In this document: one piece after another, positions 9,083 through 17,933 of the stretch
How the letters are laid out: the number at the start of each line of letters is the position of its first letter
Position numbering within the stretch: the stretch's first letter is position 1
Origin: Leisingera sp. NJS204
GTDB taxonomy: Bacteria; Pseudomonadota; Alphaproteobacteria; Rhodobacterales; Rhodobacteraceae
Reading direction: 5' to 3'
Assembly (NCBI RefSeq): GCF_004123675.1
Contig: NZ_CP035417.1
Location: 2,533,501-2,597,500 of the forward strand
Length of the DNA stretch: 64,000 bases
Made by a program: the position numbers and the translations under genes
The notes under the pieces: generated by a model
What the model saw: only the letters and a program-made list of their open reading frames with translations
Databases searched by the model: none
What the model was told of the DNA's origin: nothing

Positions 9083-9117
9083 AGCAGCCGGGCTGGATGG
9101 TTAACGAGATAATTGAT

Positions 9118-9136
9118 GGTTAACGTCTTGTTAACC
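9118..9136. promoter_or_regulatory. CtrA binding site (TTAA-N7-TTAA)
   Basis: GGTTAAC-GTCTT-GTTAACC is a perfect inverted repeat that contains TTAA-N7-TTAA, the full CtrA consensus. An extra TTAAC half-site lies at 9101-9105 and others near 9190 and 9225. It sits 241 bp upstream of the start at 9377. CtrA is the cell-cycle/motility response regulator of alphaproteobacteria; binding here is inferred from the motif alone. Confidence 0.65.
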
Positions 9137-9376
9137 AAAAGGAATCACGTGCAGAGCGAGCAAAATCCGGATCATCAAACTTGCGGTAAATCTTAACAAA
9201 TCCTCAGCCTGCCCCGTCAAACAGTTAACAATCCTCCTGAAATGGCGGCTTTTGTCCCGGAAAAATCGCGCCATCCCGAAATGCGACGCACGGCCGCCCC
9301 AATTTGGTCCCAATTCCGGGGCCTGATGGCTTCAACGGCAAAACGCCGGGCTAAGACGCTCAGAAGGGACGACACA

Positions 9377-10063
9377 ATGCAGCTGGACCACACCACAGAT
9401 TTTGCTGACTACCAGCCGGTTGATGTGCTGCTGCTGACCAATCCGCTGCCGCACACACTGTCTGCGGCCCCTGCCCCGAAACGCAACCGTATCCGCAGCG
9501 GCGGCTTTCTGCCCGCAACGCTGGTGGAGACCGAAGAAGGCTTTAAGCAGGCCCGAGACGTGAAGCCCGGCGACAAGGTGTTCACCTTTGACGGCGGCGC
9601 CCAGGAAGTGAAGGCGGTCCGCCACGCAGTGCCGCGCCTGACCACATGCATGCATGTCCCGGCCGGCGCCCTGGGCAACGATACCGACCTGATGCTGCCC
9701 TCGGACCAGAAAGTGGCGCTGGAAATGGACACTGCCGAGCGCCTGTTCGGCCTGCCGGTGGTGGTCACCAAGCTGATTGCTCTGACCGGTTACAAAGGCA
9801 TCACCGCAGTTGCGCCCGAGCGTCTGGGCCGCATCCATTTCGAGTTTGAAGAAGAAGAGCTGGTCTGGGCCGAAAGCGGCATGCTGCTGCCCGCAGGCGA
9901 TGTTGCTGAAGACTCGGCCTTTCACCAGCTGTCGCTTTCCGAGACCCGCCAGGTGCTGGCCAGCGACGAAGGCCGCGCCCTTTCAGCAACCGGTATGGGT
10001 GAAACTGACGCCCGTCTGCCGTCCCCGCTGGACAACCTGCTGGACCGTATTCTGGCAGCCTGA
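9377..10063 (+). CDS. Degenerate Hint (Hedgehog/intein) domain protein
   Basis: The 228-residue product has the Hint_2 layout (GFLPATLVETEEGF, then DVKPGDKVFTFDGG, then a GALGND block). The nucleophilic Cys at the start of the domain is absent (GGFLPAT where CFxxGT is expected), the SPxHR histidine block reads LPSDQKVAL, and the C-terminal HH region reads EEEELVW. It therefore probably cannot self-splice or auto-cleave. I chose ATG 9377 (Shine-Dalgarno AGAAGGGA at 9362-9369); an in-frame ATG at 9242 would add 45 residues of unlikely composition. A CtrA box and a DnaA box lie upstream. The function is unknown. Confidence 0.75.
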   Translation: MQLDHTTDFADYQPVDVLLLTNPLPHTLSAAPAPKRNRIRSGGFLPATLVETEEGFKQARDVKPGDKVFTFDGGAQEVKAVRHAVPRLTTCMHVPAGALGNDTDLMLPSDQKVALEMDTAERLFGLPVVVTKLIALTGYKGITAVAPERLGRIHFEFEEEELVWAESGMLLPAGDVAEDSAFHQLSLSETRQVLASDEGRALSATGMGETDARLPSPLDNLLDRILAA

Positions 10064-10104
10064 TCACCGGGGCCAAGCCCCCAAGACTTTCCCTCCCCCC
10101 CTCG

Positions 10105-10132
10105 GGCCCGTCTTTGTGCGGGCCTTTTCTTT
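10105..10132 (+). terminator. Rho-independent terminator after the Hint gene
   Basis: Stem GGCCCG (10105-10110) and CGGGCC (10119-10124) with an 8-nt loop, followed by TTTTCTTT. Confidence 0.8.
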
Positions 10133-10347
10133 GCAGGACGCGGCCACCGGGCGGGAAGAACAGCATCCTGACCGCAGAACGCAACTGGCTGACAATCGGC
10201 CGCATACCGCACATAACCGGGAAAATGTTTCGCGCAGCAGCGTCATTTCAAAAAAAATTGCCCGGAATTTGAATGTGTGCCAGCATCAGCGCAGGCGCCG
10301 AGACGCATGACAGAACAAATGGCGCCCGTTTCAGGGAGGATTTGACG

Positions 10348-11748
10348 ATGAATTTGCGGCCCGACCCCACATTCCATGCCACCCCCAGGCTAGCCATGGA
10401 AGCCCCGGCCGAGACGCTGGCTTTTACCCTTATGCTCAGCCCCGATGGTTCGCAGCCTGACGGGCTGGCGGTTGTCGATGTGGATCCGAACTCGGACAGC
10501 TACGGCGACATCGTGCATCAGCTGATCATGCCCAACAAGGGCGACGAATTTCATCATTTCGGCTGGAACGCCTGTTCTTCGGCGCTGTCGCCGCTGACCG
10601 GACACGCGTTTCTGGAGCGGCGCTATCTGATCATTCCCGGCATCCGCTCCAGCCGTATTTACGTGATTGACGTGAAGGAGCCGCGAGAGGCGAAGATCCA
10701 CAAGATCATCGAACCCGAAGAACTGTTTGCCAAAACCGGCTATTCCCGCCCGCACACCATTCATTGCGGGCCTGAGGGCATCTATGTCTCAACCCTGGGC
10801 GGCGGCGGCGAAGACGGCACTGACGGGCCGCCGGGCATCTTTATCATGGATTGCGAGACTTTCGACATTCTGGGCCGTTATGAGATGGACCGGGGCGCGC
10901 AGGACAAGCATTATGACTTCTGGTGGAACCTGCCGCGCGATTACATGGTGAGCTCCGAATGGGGCCTGCCGCCGCAGTTTGAAAACGGCATCGTGGCCGA
11001 AGATCTGCTGAGCAACAAATACGGCCATTCGATCCATTTCTGGAATCTGCGTGAGCGCAAGAACGTGCAGACCATCGACCTGGGTGAAAACCACCAAATG
11101 GCGCTGGAAATCCGGCCCGCGCATGATCCGTCCAAAGATTATGGCTTTTGCGGCGTGGTGGTGGATACCACCAACCTGCAGGGCGCGATTTTCACCTGGT
11201 GGCAGAAGGATGACGGCACATTCGAGGCCAAGAAGACCATCACCATCGACCCGCGGCCCGAAAAACCCGAAAACCTGCCGCCGCTGCTGCAGGGGTTTGA
11301 GGCGGTGCCGCCGTTGGTCACCGATATCGACCTGAGCCTGGATGACAAATACCTGTATGTGGCCTGCTGGGGGCTGGGGGAAATGCATCAGTATGATGTT
11401 TCTGACCCGATGAACCCCAAGCTGGCCGGCAAGGTAGAATTGGGCGGTATTGCCCGCGGCGCCAAGCATCCGAACGGCAAGGGCTTTGCCTATGGGCCGC
11501 AGATGGTTGAGATCAGCCGCGACGGCAAGCGGGTCTATTGGACCAATTCGCTTTATTCCACCTGGGACGACCAGTTCTATCCTGATGACGAAGGCGGCCA
11601 GATGGTGATGGCCAACGTGGGTGACGGCGGCGGGCTGGAATTGGATAAAGATTTCTATATCGACTTCCCCAAAGGCTACCGCAGCCATCAGATCCGGCTG
11701 GAGGGGGGCGACTGCTCTACCGACAGTTTCTGCTATCCCTCCGTCTGA
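10348..11748 (+). CDS. mtoX: Selenium-binding protein SBP56 / methanethiol oxidase
   Basis: The 466-residue product belongs to the SBP56 family, whose bacterial members (MtoX) oxidise methanethiol to formaldehyde, sulfide and hydrogen peroxide. Methanethiol is a product of DMSP demethylation in marine Roseobacters, which gives the enzyme a clear role here. Family blocks seen include DEFHHFGWNACSSAL, SRPHTIHCGPEG, YDFWWNLPRDYMVSSEWG and a His/Asp-rich beta-propeller core. I chose ATG 10348 with Shine-Dalgarno CAGGGAGGA. The copper and MauG/SCO1-type maturation genes often found with mtoX are not adjacent; a membrane protein gene follows after 3 nt. The enzyme activity is inferred from the family. 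Confidence 0.88.
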   Translation: MNLRPDPTFHATPRLAMEAPAETLAFTLMLSPDGSQPDGLAVVDVDPNSDSYGDIVHQLIMPNKGDEFHHFGWNACSSALSPLTGHAFLERRYLIIPGIRSSRIYVIDVKEPREAKIHKIIEPEELFAKTGYSRPHTIHCGPEGIYVSTLGGGGEDGTDGPPGIFIMDCETFDILGRYEMDRGAQDKHYDFWWNLPRDYMVSSEWGLPPQFENGIVAEDLLSNKYGHSIHFWNLRERKNVQTIDLGENHQMALEIRPAHDPSKDYGFCGVVVDTTNLQGAIFTWWQKDDGTFEAKKTITIDPRPEKPENLPPLLQGFEAVPPLVTDIDLSLDDKYLYVACWGLGEMHQYDVSDPMNPKLAGKVELGGIARGAKHPNGKGFAYGPQMVEISRDGKRVYWTNSLYSTWDDQFYPDDEGGQMVMANVGDGGGLELDKDFYIDFPKGYRSHQIRLEGGDCSTDSFCYPSV

Positions 11749-11751
11749 CGG

Positions 11752-12408
11752 GTGACGGAACTCTCAACGGCGGCGGCCCTGTGGTGGGCCGTCGTTGCCT
11801 CGGGGCTTTATCACGGGGTGAACCCGGGGATGGGATGGCCGCTGGCGGTCTCTTCTGCGTTGATGGAGCGCCGCAAAACCAGCCTGTTCAAGGCGCTGCT
11901 GGCGCTGGCCTTTGGCCATCTTCTGGCAATGACTGCGATCCTGCTGCCGTTTTCGGCGCTGCTGTGGCTGACGGAATGGCATGTGGAAATCCGCATCGGT
12001 GCGGCCTGTCTGGTGATTGCGCTGGGGGGGTATCTGCTGATCAACCGACGACATCCCCGCTTTCTGGCGCGGGTGCCGCCGTCGCGGCTGGCGCTGTGGT
12101 CGTTTCTGGCAGCGATGGCGCATGGCGCCGGGCTGATGCTGGTGCCGGTCTATCTGGGTCTTTGCGGCCCGGACGAAAGTGCAGGCCACGCCGCCGCCTT
12201 TACGCTGATGGGCCGCAATGCCGGTATCGCCGTCACCGTGGCCCTGGCCCATACCCTTGCCATGACCGCAGCCGGCGGCGCGCTGGCGCTTGGCGTTTAC
12301 CACTGGCTGGGGCTGAAGTTCCTGTCCAAGGGCTGGTTCAACCTGGATCTGGTCTGGGCGCTGAGCCTTATTCTGGTGGGGGCTGTTTCATTGCTGACGC
12401 TGCATTGA
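11752..12408 (+). CDS. Polytopic membrane protein coupled to mtoX
   Basis: The 218-residue product has about six membrane segments and starts with a conserved-looking GLYHGVNPGMGWPLAV motif. A long hydrophobic stretch at 95-150 includes AMAHGAGLMLVPVYLGLCG. The repeated His-containing helices (YHGVNPG, FGHLLAM, AHGAGLM, AHTLAM) could bind metal or form a transport path. The GTG start at 11752 follows the mtoX stop by 3 nt, so translation is probably coupled. I do not recognise a characterised family; a role in substrate or sulfur-compound export, or in metal supply to MtoX, is inference from context. Confidence 0.75.
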   Translation: MTELSTAAALWWAVVASGLYHGVNPGMGWPLAVSSALMERRKTSLFKALLALAFGHLLAMTAILLPFSALLWLTEWHVEIRIGAACLVIALGGYLLINRRHPRFLARVPPSRLALWSFLAAMAHGAGLMLVPVYLGLCGPDESAGHAAAFTLMGRNAGIAVTVALAHTLAMTAAGGALALGVYHWLGLKFLSKGWFNLDLVWALSLILVGAVSLLTLH

Positions 12409-12778
12409 TGCCGCCGCCGGGAACATCCCTCCCCGTCCCCGTTGCCGCGGTGCGGCATCGGATTTGTGATCCTTTGATGACAGCCGCGGCGAAAGGCACT
12501 ATGTGAGGGCCGGAACAGGAAACGGATTCGGAGCCACACCGCCTTGCCGCTGCTGCAGACGCTGCCCGCCTGCCCTTGTGGATCTGACCTGACGCGCATG
12601 GCGCCGGGATTTGGAGACGCATTCGGCGCCTTGGCTCCGGCCGGTTTGCCGGTATGGCCGCTTGGCGCGGCTGGGTCAGCCGGATTGGCGCAAGCGACGC
12701 AAAATGCGCTAGACTGCCATCCGAGCCGCTTCCTTCAGCAACCGAACAGCAAAGCCTAAGTGGGATTGGAGCCAGCCA
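12409..12778. other. Intergenic region upstream of purF
   Basis: This 370-base stretch has no credible gene; short open frames here lack ribosome binding sites and family-like sequence. A possible purF promoter with TTGGCG (12685-12690), a 17-nt spacer and GCTAGA (12708-12713) lies near its end. I see no purine riboswitch-like fold. Confidence 0.35.
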
Positions 12779-14299
12779 ATGTGCGGGATTTTGGGGATCG
12801 CAAGCCGGGACACAGATGTCTTTGCGGAGATATATGACGGGCTGTTGATGCTGCAGCACCGCGGCCAGGACGCCTCGGGGATTGTGACCTACACCGGTGA
12901 GTTCTTTCGCGAGCGCAAGGAAAACGGCCTGGTCAAGGATGTGTTCGGCCCGCAGGATGCCGACACCCTGACCGGCAAGACCGGCATCGGCCATGTCCGC
13001 TATCCCACCGCGGGCTCGCTGAGTGCGGCCGAAGCGCAGCCGTTCTTTGTGAACGCGCCTTATGGCATCTATCTGGTTCACAACGGCAATATCACCAATA
13101 CCGCCGAGCAGCGCGAAAAGGTGACCGGTAAGTACAGCCGCCATCTGCGCACCACGTCCGATTCCGAAATCATGCTGAACGTGCTGGCCGACAAGGTGGC
13201 TGACGCGATCAAGGTCAATGGCAACGCCGAGCCGGTCCGCAACATCTTTGCCGGTGTGAAGATGACCATGGAGCGGATCCAGGGCGCCTATTCGGTGCTG
13301 TGCATGATCGCCGGTGTCGGCATGCTGGCGTTCCGCGACCCCAATGGCATCCGCCCGCTGTCCGTGGGCAGACGCCCGGCACAAAGCGGCGGCGAGGATT
13401 TCTGCTTTGCCTCCGAAGACGTGGCGTTCGGCATCAACGGGTTTGAAAAGATCCGCGACGTAAAGCCGGGCGAGGCCATTCTGGTTGATCTGGACGGCAA
13501 CATGCACAGCTTCCAGGCGGTCGAGGGCAAGCTGACCCCCTGTATTTTCGAATATGTCTATCTGGCGCGGCCTGATTCGATGATGGACGGTGTGTCGGTC
13601 TACAAAACCCAGCTGCGCATGGGCCAAGCGCTGGCCAAGCAGATCCAGGACGCGGGACTGGAAATCGACAGCATCATCCCGGTACCTGATTCGGCGCGCC
13701 CCGTGGCGCTGGAAGTCGCCAACTCCACCGGTATCCGCTACCGCGAAGGGCTGGTGAAGAACCGCTATGTGGGCCGGACCTTTATCATGCCGGGCCAGGC
13801 AGAACGCCAGAAGTCGGTGCGCCGCAAGCTGAATGCCATCCCGCTGGAGTTCAAGGGCCGCAACGTGCTGCTGATCGACGATTCCATTGTGCGCGGCAAC
13901 ACGATTAAAAAGATCGTGCAAATGTGCCGCGATGCGGGCGCCAAGAAGGTCTATATCGCCTCTGCCTCACCGCCGGTGAAATACCCGAACGTCTATGGCA
14001 TCGACATGCCGACCAAGCACGAGCTGATCGCAAACGGCCTCAGCATCGACGAAATCCGCGAAGAGCTGGGCGCCGATGCGCTGTTCTACCAAAAGCTCGA
14101 CGACCTGATCTGGGCGGCGCAGGAAGGCAACCCGGACATCCAGGGCTTTGACTGCTCCTGCTTTGACGGCAACTACATCACCGGGGTGACAGCTGAATAC
14201 CTGGATGCGCTGGAAGGCAGCAGCCGGGTCAGCGCCAAGATCCAGGACATGCCGGCCCCCGGCGCCTCCTGGAACGCCTCTAAACTGGCAACCGGCTGA
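12779..14299 (+). CDS. purF: Amidophosphoribosyltransferase
   Basis: First committed enzyme of purine synthesis; it uses glutamine and PRPP to make phosphoribosylamine. The 506-residue product starts MCGILGI, so Cys2 becomes the N-terminal nucleophile after Met removal, without a propeptide. The PRPP loop VLLIDDSIVRGNT is at about 363-375, and the CIFEYVYLARPDS block precedes it. The length and the absence of the CxxC ligand pattern of the Bacillus-type [4Fe-4S] form point to the E. coli-like enzyme. It stands alone after a long upstream region. Confidence 0.95.
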   Translation: MCGILGIASRDTDVFAEIYDGLLMLQHRGQDASGIVTYTGEFFRERKENGLVKDVFGPQDADTLTGKTGIGHVRYPTAGSLSAAEAQPFFVNAPYGIYLVHNGNITNTAEQREKVTGKYSRHLRTTSDSEIMLNVLADKVADAIKVNGNAEPVRNIFAGVKMTMERIQGAYSVLCMIAGVGMLAFRDPNGIRPLSVGRRPAQSGGEDFCFASEDVAFGINGFEKIRDVKPGEAILVDLDGNMHSFQAVEGKLTPCIFEYVYLARPDSMMDGVSVYKTQLRMGQALAKQIQDAGLEIDSIIPVPDSARPVALEVANSTGIRYREGLVKNRYVGRTFIMPGQAERQKSVRRKLNAIPLEFKGRNVLLIDDSIVRGNTIKKIVQMCRDAGAKKVYIASASPPVKYPNVYGIDMPTKHELIANGLSIDEIREELGADALFYQKLDDLIWAAQEGNPDIQGFDCSCFDGNYITGVTAEYLDALEGSSRVSAKIQDMPAPGASWNASKLATG

Positions 14300-14420
14300 G
14301 GCTGGCGTCCCCGCGTTCCATGGGGGTTTGAACTTCCGGCCTCATCCGCGTATGAGGGCCGCCAACAGTGCATGGGGAGGCGCTGGCCGTGACGGCCCGC
14401 GCCTTTTCCTATGCTTCCAG

Positions 14421-14999
14421 ATGAAAGGCCGCCTTTTGGACGCGCATCTTGCCCGCATGCTGACCTCTCCGCGCCAGTGCCGCTGCTGCGGCGCTACCTT
14501 TGCGCAACTGCTGAGCCTCAGCTGCGACCGGCCCGACATCTGTTCCGAGGATATGGAGGTGGAGGACAACTCTGCTGTGCTGGCCACCCGCGGCGATATT
14601 CTGACGGATGATTTCTGCCGCCTTGGCGAATTGCGTTTTATCCGCGCGGTGCTGGCAGTGCCATTGGCAAACAGCCGCGGCGAGGAGTTCATCCTGGGCA
14701 CCTGGGCCAGTCTCAGCCGCGATGATTTCGATGCCTATCTCGACTTGTTTGAGATGCGCGAGACGGAAAAGCTGGGCGACCGCCCGGCCTGGCTGGCCAA
14801 TGCGATCCCGCCCGACATGCCGGTGCCTGCGGGCTGCATGCTGGAGATGCGTCCCGGCGGTGAATATCCTGAACTAAGGGTCACCGAGCAGAACCATCCG
14901 CTCTATCCGCTGCAAAAGGACGGCGCCGACCTGGAGGAGCTTCTGGAGCTGCTCTATGCCTATGGGCACGACCTGCCGTCGCTGGTTTATGACGCCTGA
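14421..14999 (+). CDS. DUF2199 domain protein
   Basis: The 192-residue product has an N-terminal CRCCGATF zinc-ribbon-like pair of cysteines, then LSLSCDRPDIC and the acidic stretch leading to LGTWASLSRDDFDAYLDLFE, which I assign to the DUF2199 family. Biochemical function is unknown. The start is not certain: ATG 14421 has no clear Shine-Dalgarno, and ATG 14457 is an alternative. An imperfect stem-loop (about 14338-14362) precedes it. Confidence 0.7.
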   Translation: MKGRLLDAHLARMLTSPRQCRCCGATFAQLLSLSCDRPDICSEDMEVEDNSAVLATRGDILTDDFCRLGELRFIRAVLAVPLANSRGEEFILGTWASLSRDDFDAYLDLFEMRETEKLGDRPAWLANAIPPDMPVPAGCMLEMRPGGEYPELRVTEQNHPLYPLQKDGADLEELLELLYAYGHDLPSLVYDA

Positions 15000-15142
15000 G
15001 CGGGCACTGCGGCACCGGGTCTCGCGGTCCCGTTGCAGCCGTCCGCGGCTTCCCGCCGATGCGGATGCCGCCGGGCCGGTTGCGGCTTGATACGCAGCCT
15101 GCGGCAGCCCAGATACGTCCGGATTAATGAGGAACGGACGGT

Positions 15143-15415
15143 ATGTCGAACACAGAGACTGAGGCCGGCACCTCTGCCAAAGTGGCAGGGCTTGCGACTC
15201 AGACCAATGCAATGAACCGCGGCAACCTGAGCCTGCTGGGGCTGTTCGGTCCAGAGGACAGTATGACTGCACTGATCCGGCTGCCGTCGGGCCGCACCCG
15301 CAAGGTGTCGCGCGGCAGCCGCCTGTCATCGGGCCAGGTGGTGGCAATAGACGCCAAGGGGCTGATCCTGAATTCCAAAGGTGAAAGCCAACGCCTTTCC
15401 ATGCCTGGCGGCTGA
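15143..15415 (+). CDS. Small protein with a PilP-like C-terminal domain
   Basis: The 90-residue product has a low-complexity N-terminus (about 1-25) and a beta-rich part from LSLLGLFGPEDSMTALIRL to the end, with the pattern ALIRLPSGRTRKVSRGSRL...GQVVAIDAKGLIL. This resembles the HR/PilP fold of type IV pilus and type II secretion proteins, where a short beta sandwich binds a secretin. There is no signal peptide, so a real pilus role is doubtful. No pilus genes are nearby. Paired palindromes follow 20 nt after the stop. Confidence 0.55.
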   Translation: MSNTETEAGTSAKVAGLATQTNAMNRGNLSLLGLFGPEDSMTALIRLPSGRTRKVSRGSRLSSGQVVAIDAKGLILNSKGESQRLSMPGG

Positions 15416-15435
15416 AGCAGCCCGGTTCCGCAGCA

Positions 15436-15481
15436 CAAATTTCTTCGAAGAAATTTGCCAGGATTTTTCCAAAATTCCTGG
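15436..15481. repeat. Composite palindrome: abutting 22-nt and 24-nt hairpins, copy A
   Basis: A perfect 22-bp palindrome (15436-15457, centre TTCGAA) is joined without a gap to a 24-nt inverted repeat (15458-15481, CCAGGATTTTT...AAAATTCCTGG, one mismatch). The same 22+24 arrangement, in the same order relative to transcription, is found at 50790-50835. In both cases it follows a gene end and precedes the next co-directional gene. It may act as a terminator, RNA-processing or RNA-stability element. Confidence 0.7.
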
Positions 15482-15533
15482 CCTGGGCCGCCGCCCCTTG
15501 ACCTGCCCGTGCGCGCAGCCCACAAGACGTGCC

Positions 15534-16181
15534 ATGACAGATAAAATCGCTCTCATCACCGGCGCGTCGCGCGGCCTTGGCAACGCCCTGGCCGAGGCGC
15601 TTGCGCCCACCCATCACATTGTTGCCGTGGCCCGCACCACCGGCGCGCTGGAAGAGCTGGATGACCGCATCAAGGCCGCAGGCGGCTCTGCCACCCTGGC
15701 GCCGATGGATATCACCGTGCCCGAGGCGATGGCAACGCTCTGCCGTGGCATCCACGACCGCTGGGGCAAGCTGGACCTGTGGCTGCACACCGCGATCCAC
15801 GCAACCGCGCTTTGCCCGGCGCCTTCTGTGGCAGCCAAGGACTGGACCAAGGCCGTGGCTGTCAACGCCACTGCGACCTCGGTGCTGATCCCCTATGTCG
15901 CGCCGCTTTTGGGCCAATCGGGCCGCGCAGTGTTCTTTGATGACGCACGCGCGGGCGAGAAGTTTTATGGCACCTATGGCGCCACCAAGGCGGCGCAGAT
16001 GGCGCTGGCCCGCAGCTGGCAGGCGGAAACCGGCCGCACCGGCCCGCAGGTGCGGATCCTGGAGCCGCAGCCGATGGCCACAGCCCTGCGCGCCCGTTTC
16101 CACCCGGGCGAGAACCGCGATGCACTGACCCCGATCCAGGTCGAGGCCGCGCGCCTGCTGCCGCAGATCCTGGCAGACTGA
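15534..16181 (+). CDS. SDR family oxidoreductase
   Basis: The 215-residue product has the Rossmann signature ITGASRGLG (about 8-16) and the catalytic YxxxK motif in [11 protein letters not shown] (about 145). The usual catalytic serine strand (NISS) reads [10 protein letters not shown] here, so the Ser is not evident. Substrate unknown. The length is at the short end for the classical family. ATG 15534 begins the conserved TDKIALITG strand. It is preceded by the composite palindrome and followed by a strong GC-rich hairpin. Confidence 0.8.
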   Translation: MTDKIALITGASRGLGNALAEALAPTHHIVAVARTTGALEELDDRIKAAGGSATLAPMDITVPEAMATLCRGIHDRWGKLDLWLHTAIHATALCPAPSVAAKDWTKAVAVNATATSVLIPYVAPLLGQSGRAVFFDDARAGEKFYGTYGATKAAQMALARSWQAETGRTGPQVRILEPQPMATALRARFHPGENRDALTPIQVEAARLLPQILAD

Positions 16182-16197
16182 CGCTGACTGTCAGCCC

Positions 16198-16219
16198 GCG
16201 CCGCGCGCCAGCGCGGCGC
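16198..16219. terminator. GC-rich hairpin after the SDR gene
   Basis: Perfect 9-bp stem GCGCCGCGC (16198-16206) with a 4-nt loop and GCGCGGCGC (16211-16219). There is no T-run after it, so intrinsic termination is uncertain. Confidence 0.35.
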
Positions 16220-16404
16220 CCGGCCCAACGCCCGGGACGGCATCTTTGATGCAGCCCCAGGGGGCGGGAGAGCACCCGGCTGGTCTGTTGCCTCCCTGCC
16301 CCGCTTTGCGGCTGATCCTGCTTCACTCCGCGAAAACCTTGCCCCGTTCCGGCACAGGTCCTATTCAATCGAAAACCCGGTTGAACACGGCAGGCAGACA
16401 CCCC

Positions 16405-17187
16405 ATGCGCATACTGATCACCAATGACGACGGCATCAGCGCCGAAGGGCTGAAGGTCCTGGACGCCATCGCCCATGAGGTCGCAGGCCCGGACGGCGAA
16501 GTCTGGACCGTGGCCCCGGCGTTTGAACAATCCGGCGTCGGCCATTGCATCAGCTACACCCGCCCCACCATGCTCAGCCAGCTGGGCGAGCGCCGCTTTG
16601 CCGCCGAAGGCTCTCCCGCCGATTGTGTGCTGGCGGGCGTTCATGTGGTGATGCAGGGCGTAAAACCCGACCTGGTGCTGTCCGGTGTGAACCGCGGCAA
16701 CAACTCGGCTGAAAACGCGCTCTATTCCGGCACCCTTGGGGGCGCCATGGAAGCCGCACTGCAGGGCATCCCGGCGATGGCGCTGTCGCAGTATTACGGC
16801 CCTGCCAACCGCGAGACGGACAATCCGTTTGAGGCCGCCGCCGCGCATGGGGCTGCGCTGGTGAAAAAGATCCTGGCCGCCCAGCCGCAGGACCAGCAGG
16901 ATTACAGGCTGTTTTACAATATCAACTTCCCGCCGGTCCCGGCCGCAGAGGTGAAGGGACCCCGTGTGGCCACCCAAGGGTTCCGTCGCGGCAGCCATTT
17001 TTCCGCGGAAGAACAGCTGTCGCCCACCGGGCGCCGCTGCCTGTGGATCCGCGGCGGCAACCAGCAGGTCGAGACCGCCGCCGGTTCGGACGCCGCGGTC
17101 AACCTCGACGGTTATATCTCTGTCACTCCGATGCGTGCCGACCTGACCGCGCGCGATGCATTTAACGCGCTGAAGGCAATTGAATGA
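16405..17187 (+). CDS. surE: 5'/3'-nucleotidase SurE
   Basis: Metal-dependent nucleoside 5'-monophosphate phosphatase linked to stationary-phase survival. The 260 residues start [10 protein letters not shown] (metal-binding Asp-Asp), followed by PSxxQSG-like [12 protein letters not shown] and the GTPADCV-type block [12 protein letters not shown], then SGVNRGNN, all typical. ATG 16405 fits the family start. The stop overlaps pcm by 4 nt. The surE-pcm-nlpD order matches the classical proteobacterial arrangement, but rpoS is absent, as expected in alphaproteobacteria. Confidence 0.95.
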   Translation: MRILITNDDGISAEGLKVLDAIAHEVAGPDGEVWTVAPAFEQSGVGHCISYTRPTMLSQLGERRFAAEGSPADCVLAGVHVVMQGVKPDLVLSGVNRGNNSAENALYSGTLGGAMEAALQGIPAMALSQYYGPANRETDNPFEAAAAHGAALVKKILAAQPQDQQDYRLFYNINFPPVPAAEVKGPRVATQGFRRGSHFSAEEQLSPTGRRCLWIRGGNQQVETAAGSDAAVNLDGYISVTPMRADLTARDAFNALKAIE

Positions 17188-17831
17188 GCGGTCCCGATCC
17201 CGAAACCAAGATGCAATTCCTGTTCTCTGTGCGTTCGCGCGGGGTGACGGAGCAGCGGGTGCTGGAAGCCATCGAAGCGATCGACCGCGGCATGTTTGTG
17301 CGCGGCATCTTTGCAGAACGCGCCTATGAGGACGTGCCGCTGCCGATTGCCTGCGGCCAGACCATCTCGCAGCCTTCTATCGTGGGCATGATGACCCAGG
17401 CGCTGCAGATCTCTCCGCGCGACACGGTGCTGGAGGTCGGCACCGGTTCCGGCTATCAGGCGGCGATCCTGTCAAAGCTGGCACGCCGGGTCTATACCAT
17501 CGACCGCCACGCAAGGCTGGTGCGCGAGGCGCGGGCCGTGTTCGAGCAGCTGCAGCTTGCCAATGTGACCTCGCTGGTCGGCGACGGCAGCCACGGCCTG
17601 AGCGAACAGGCGCCGTTTGACCGGATCATCGTGACCGCTGCCGCCGAAGATCCGCCAAGCCCCCTGCTGGCGCAGCTCAAGACCGGCGGCATCATGGTGC
17701 TGCCGGTGGGGCAATCCGACCATGTGCAGACCCTGATCCGGGTGCGCAAAACCGAAGACGGGCTGGACTATGACGAGCTGCGCCCGGTGCGCTTTGTGCC
17801 GCTGCTTGAGGGATTGGGCAAGGACACGTAA
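17184..17831 (+). CDS. pcm: Protein-L-isoaspartate O-methyltransferase
   Basis: Repairs proteins by methylating L-isoaspartyl residues with S-adenosylmethionine. The 215 residues contain [17 protein letters not shown] (substrate loop, about 53-69), the SAM motif [11 protein letters not shown] (about 81-91) and the C-terminal GGIMVLPVG block. It overlaps surE by 4 nt, so the two are probably translationally coupled. Confidence 0.95.
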   Translation: MSGPDPETKMQFLFSVRSRGVTEQRVLEAIEAIDRGMFVRGIFAERAYEDVPLPIACGQTISQPSIVGMMTQALQISPRDTVLEVGTGSGYQAAILSKLARRVYTIDRHARLVREARAVFEQLQLANVTSLVGDGSHGLSEQAPFDRIIVTAAAEDPPSPLLAQLKTGGIMVLPVGQSDHVQTLIRVRKTEDGLDYDELRPVRFVPLLEGLGKDT

Positions 17832-17933
17832 ACTACCGGCGGATTTCAGCCGCCCCCCGGACGGCATGGGCTATAGTGATTGACGCGAGCGAACCCCCGC
17901 GAAAAAGGGGAAGCGTGTTTTGAGGAGAGCAAA

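Noticed and set aside
9061-9240. Possible replication origin (DnaA box, GTTAAC repeats, nearby AT-rich sequence)
   Set aside because: Only one DnaA box is present, without clusters, an unwinding element or origin-associated genes next to it. A CtrA-controlled promoter explains the repeats.
12409-12778. Purine riboswitch or small gene before purF
   Set aside because: No conserved riboswitch core could be traced and short frames lack Shine-Dalgarno sequences.
15143-15415. Type IV pilus protein PilP
   Set aside because: Only the beta-rich part resembles PilP. There is no signal peptide or membrane anchor and no pilus genes nearby, so the specific name is not used.
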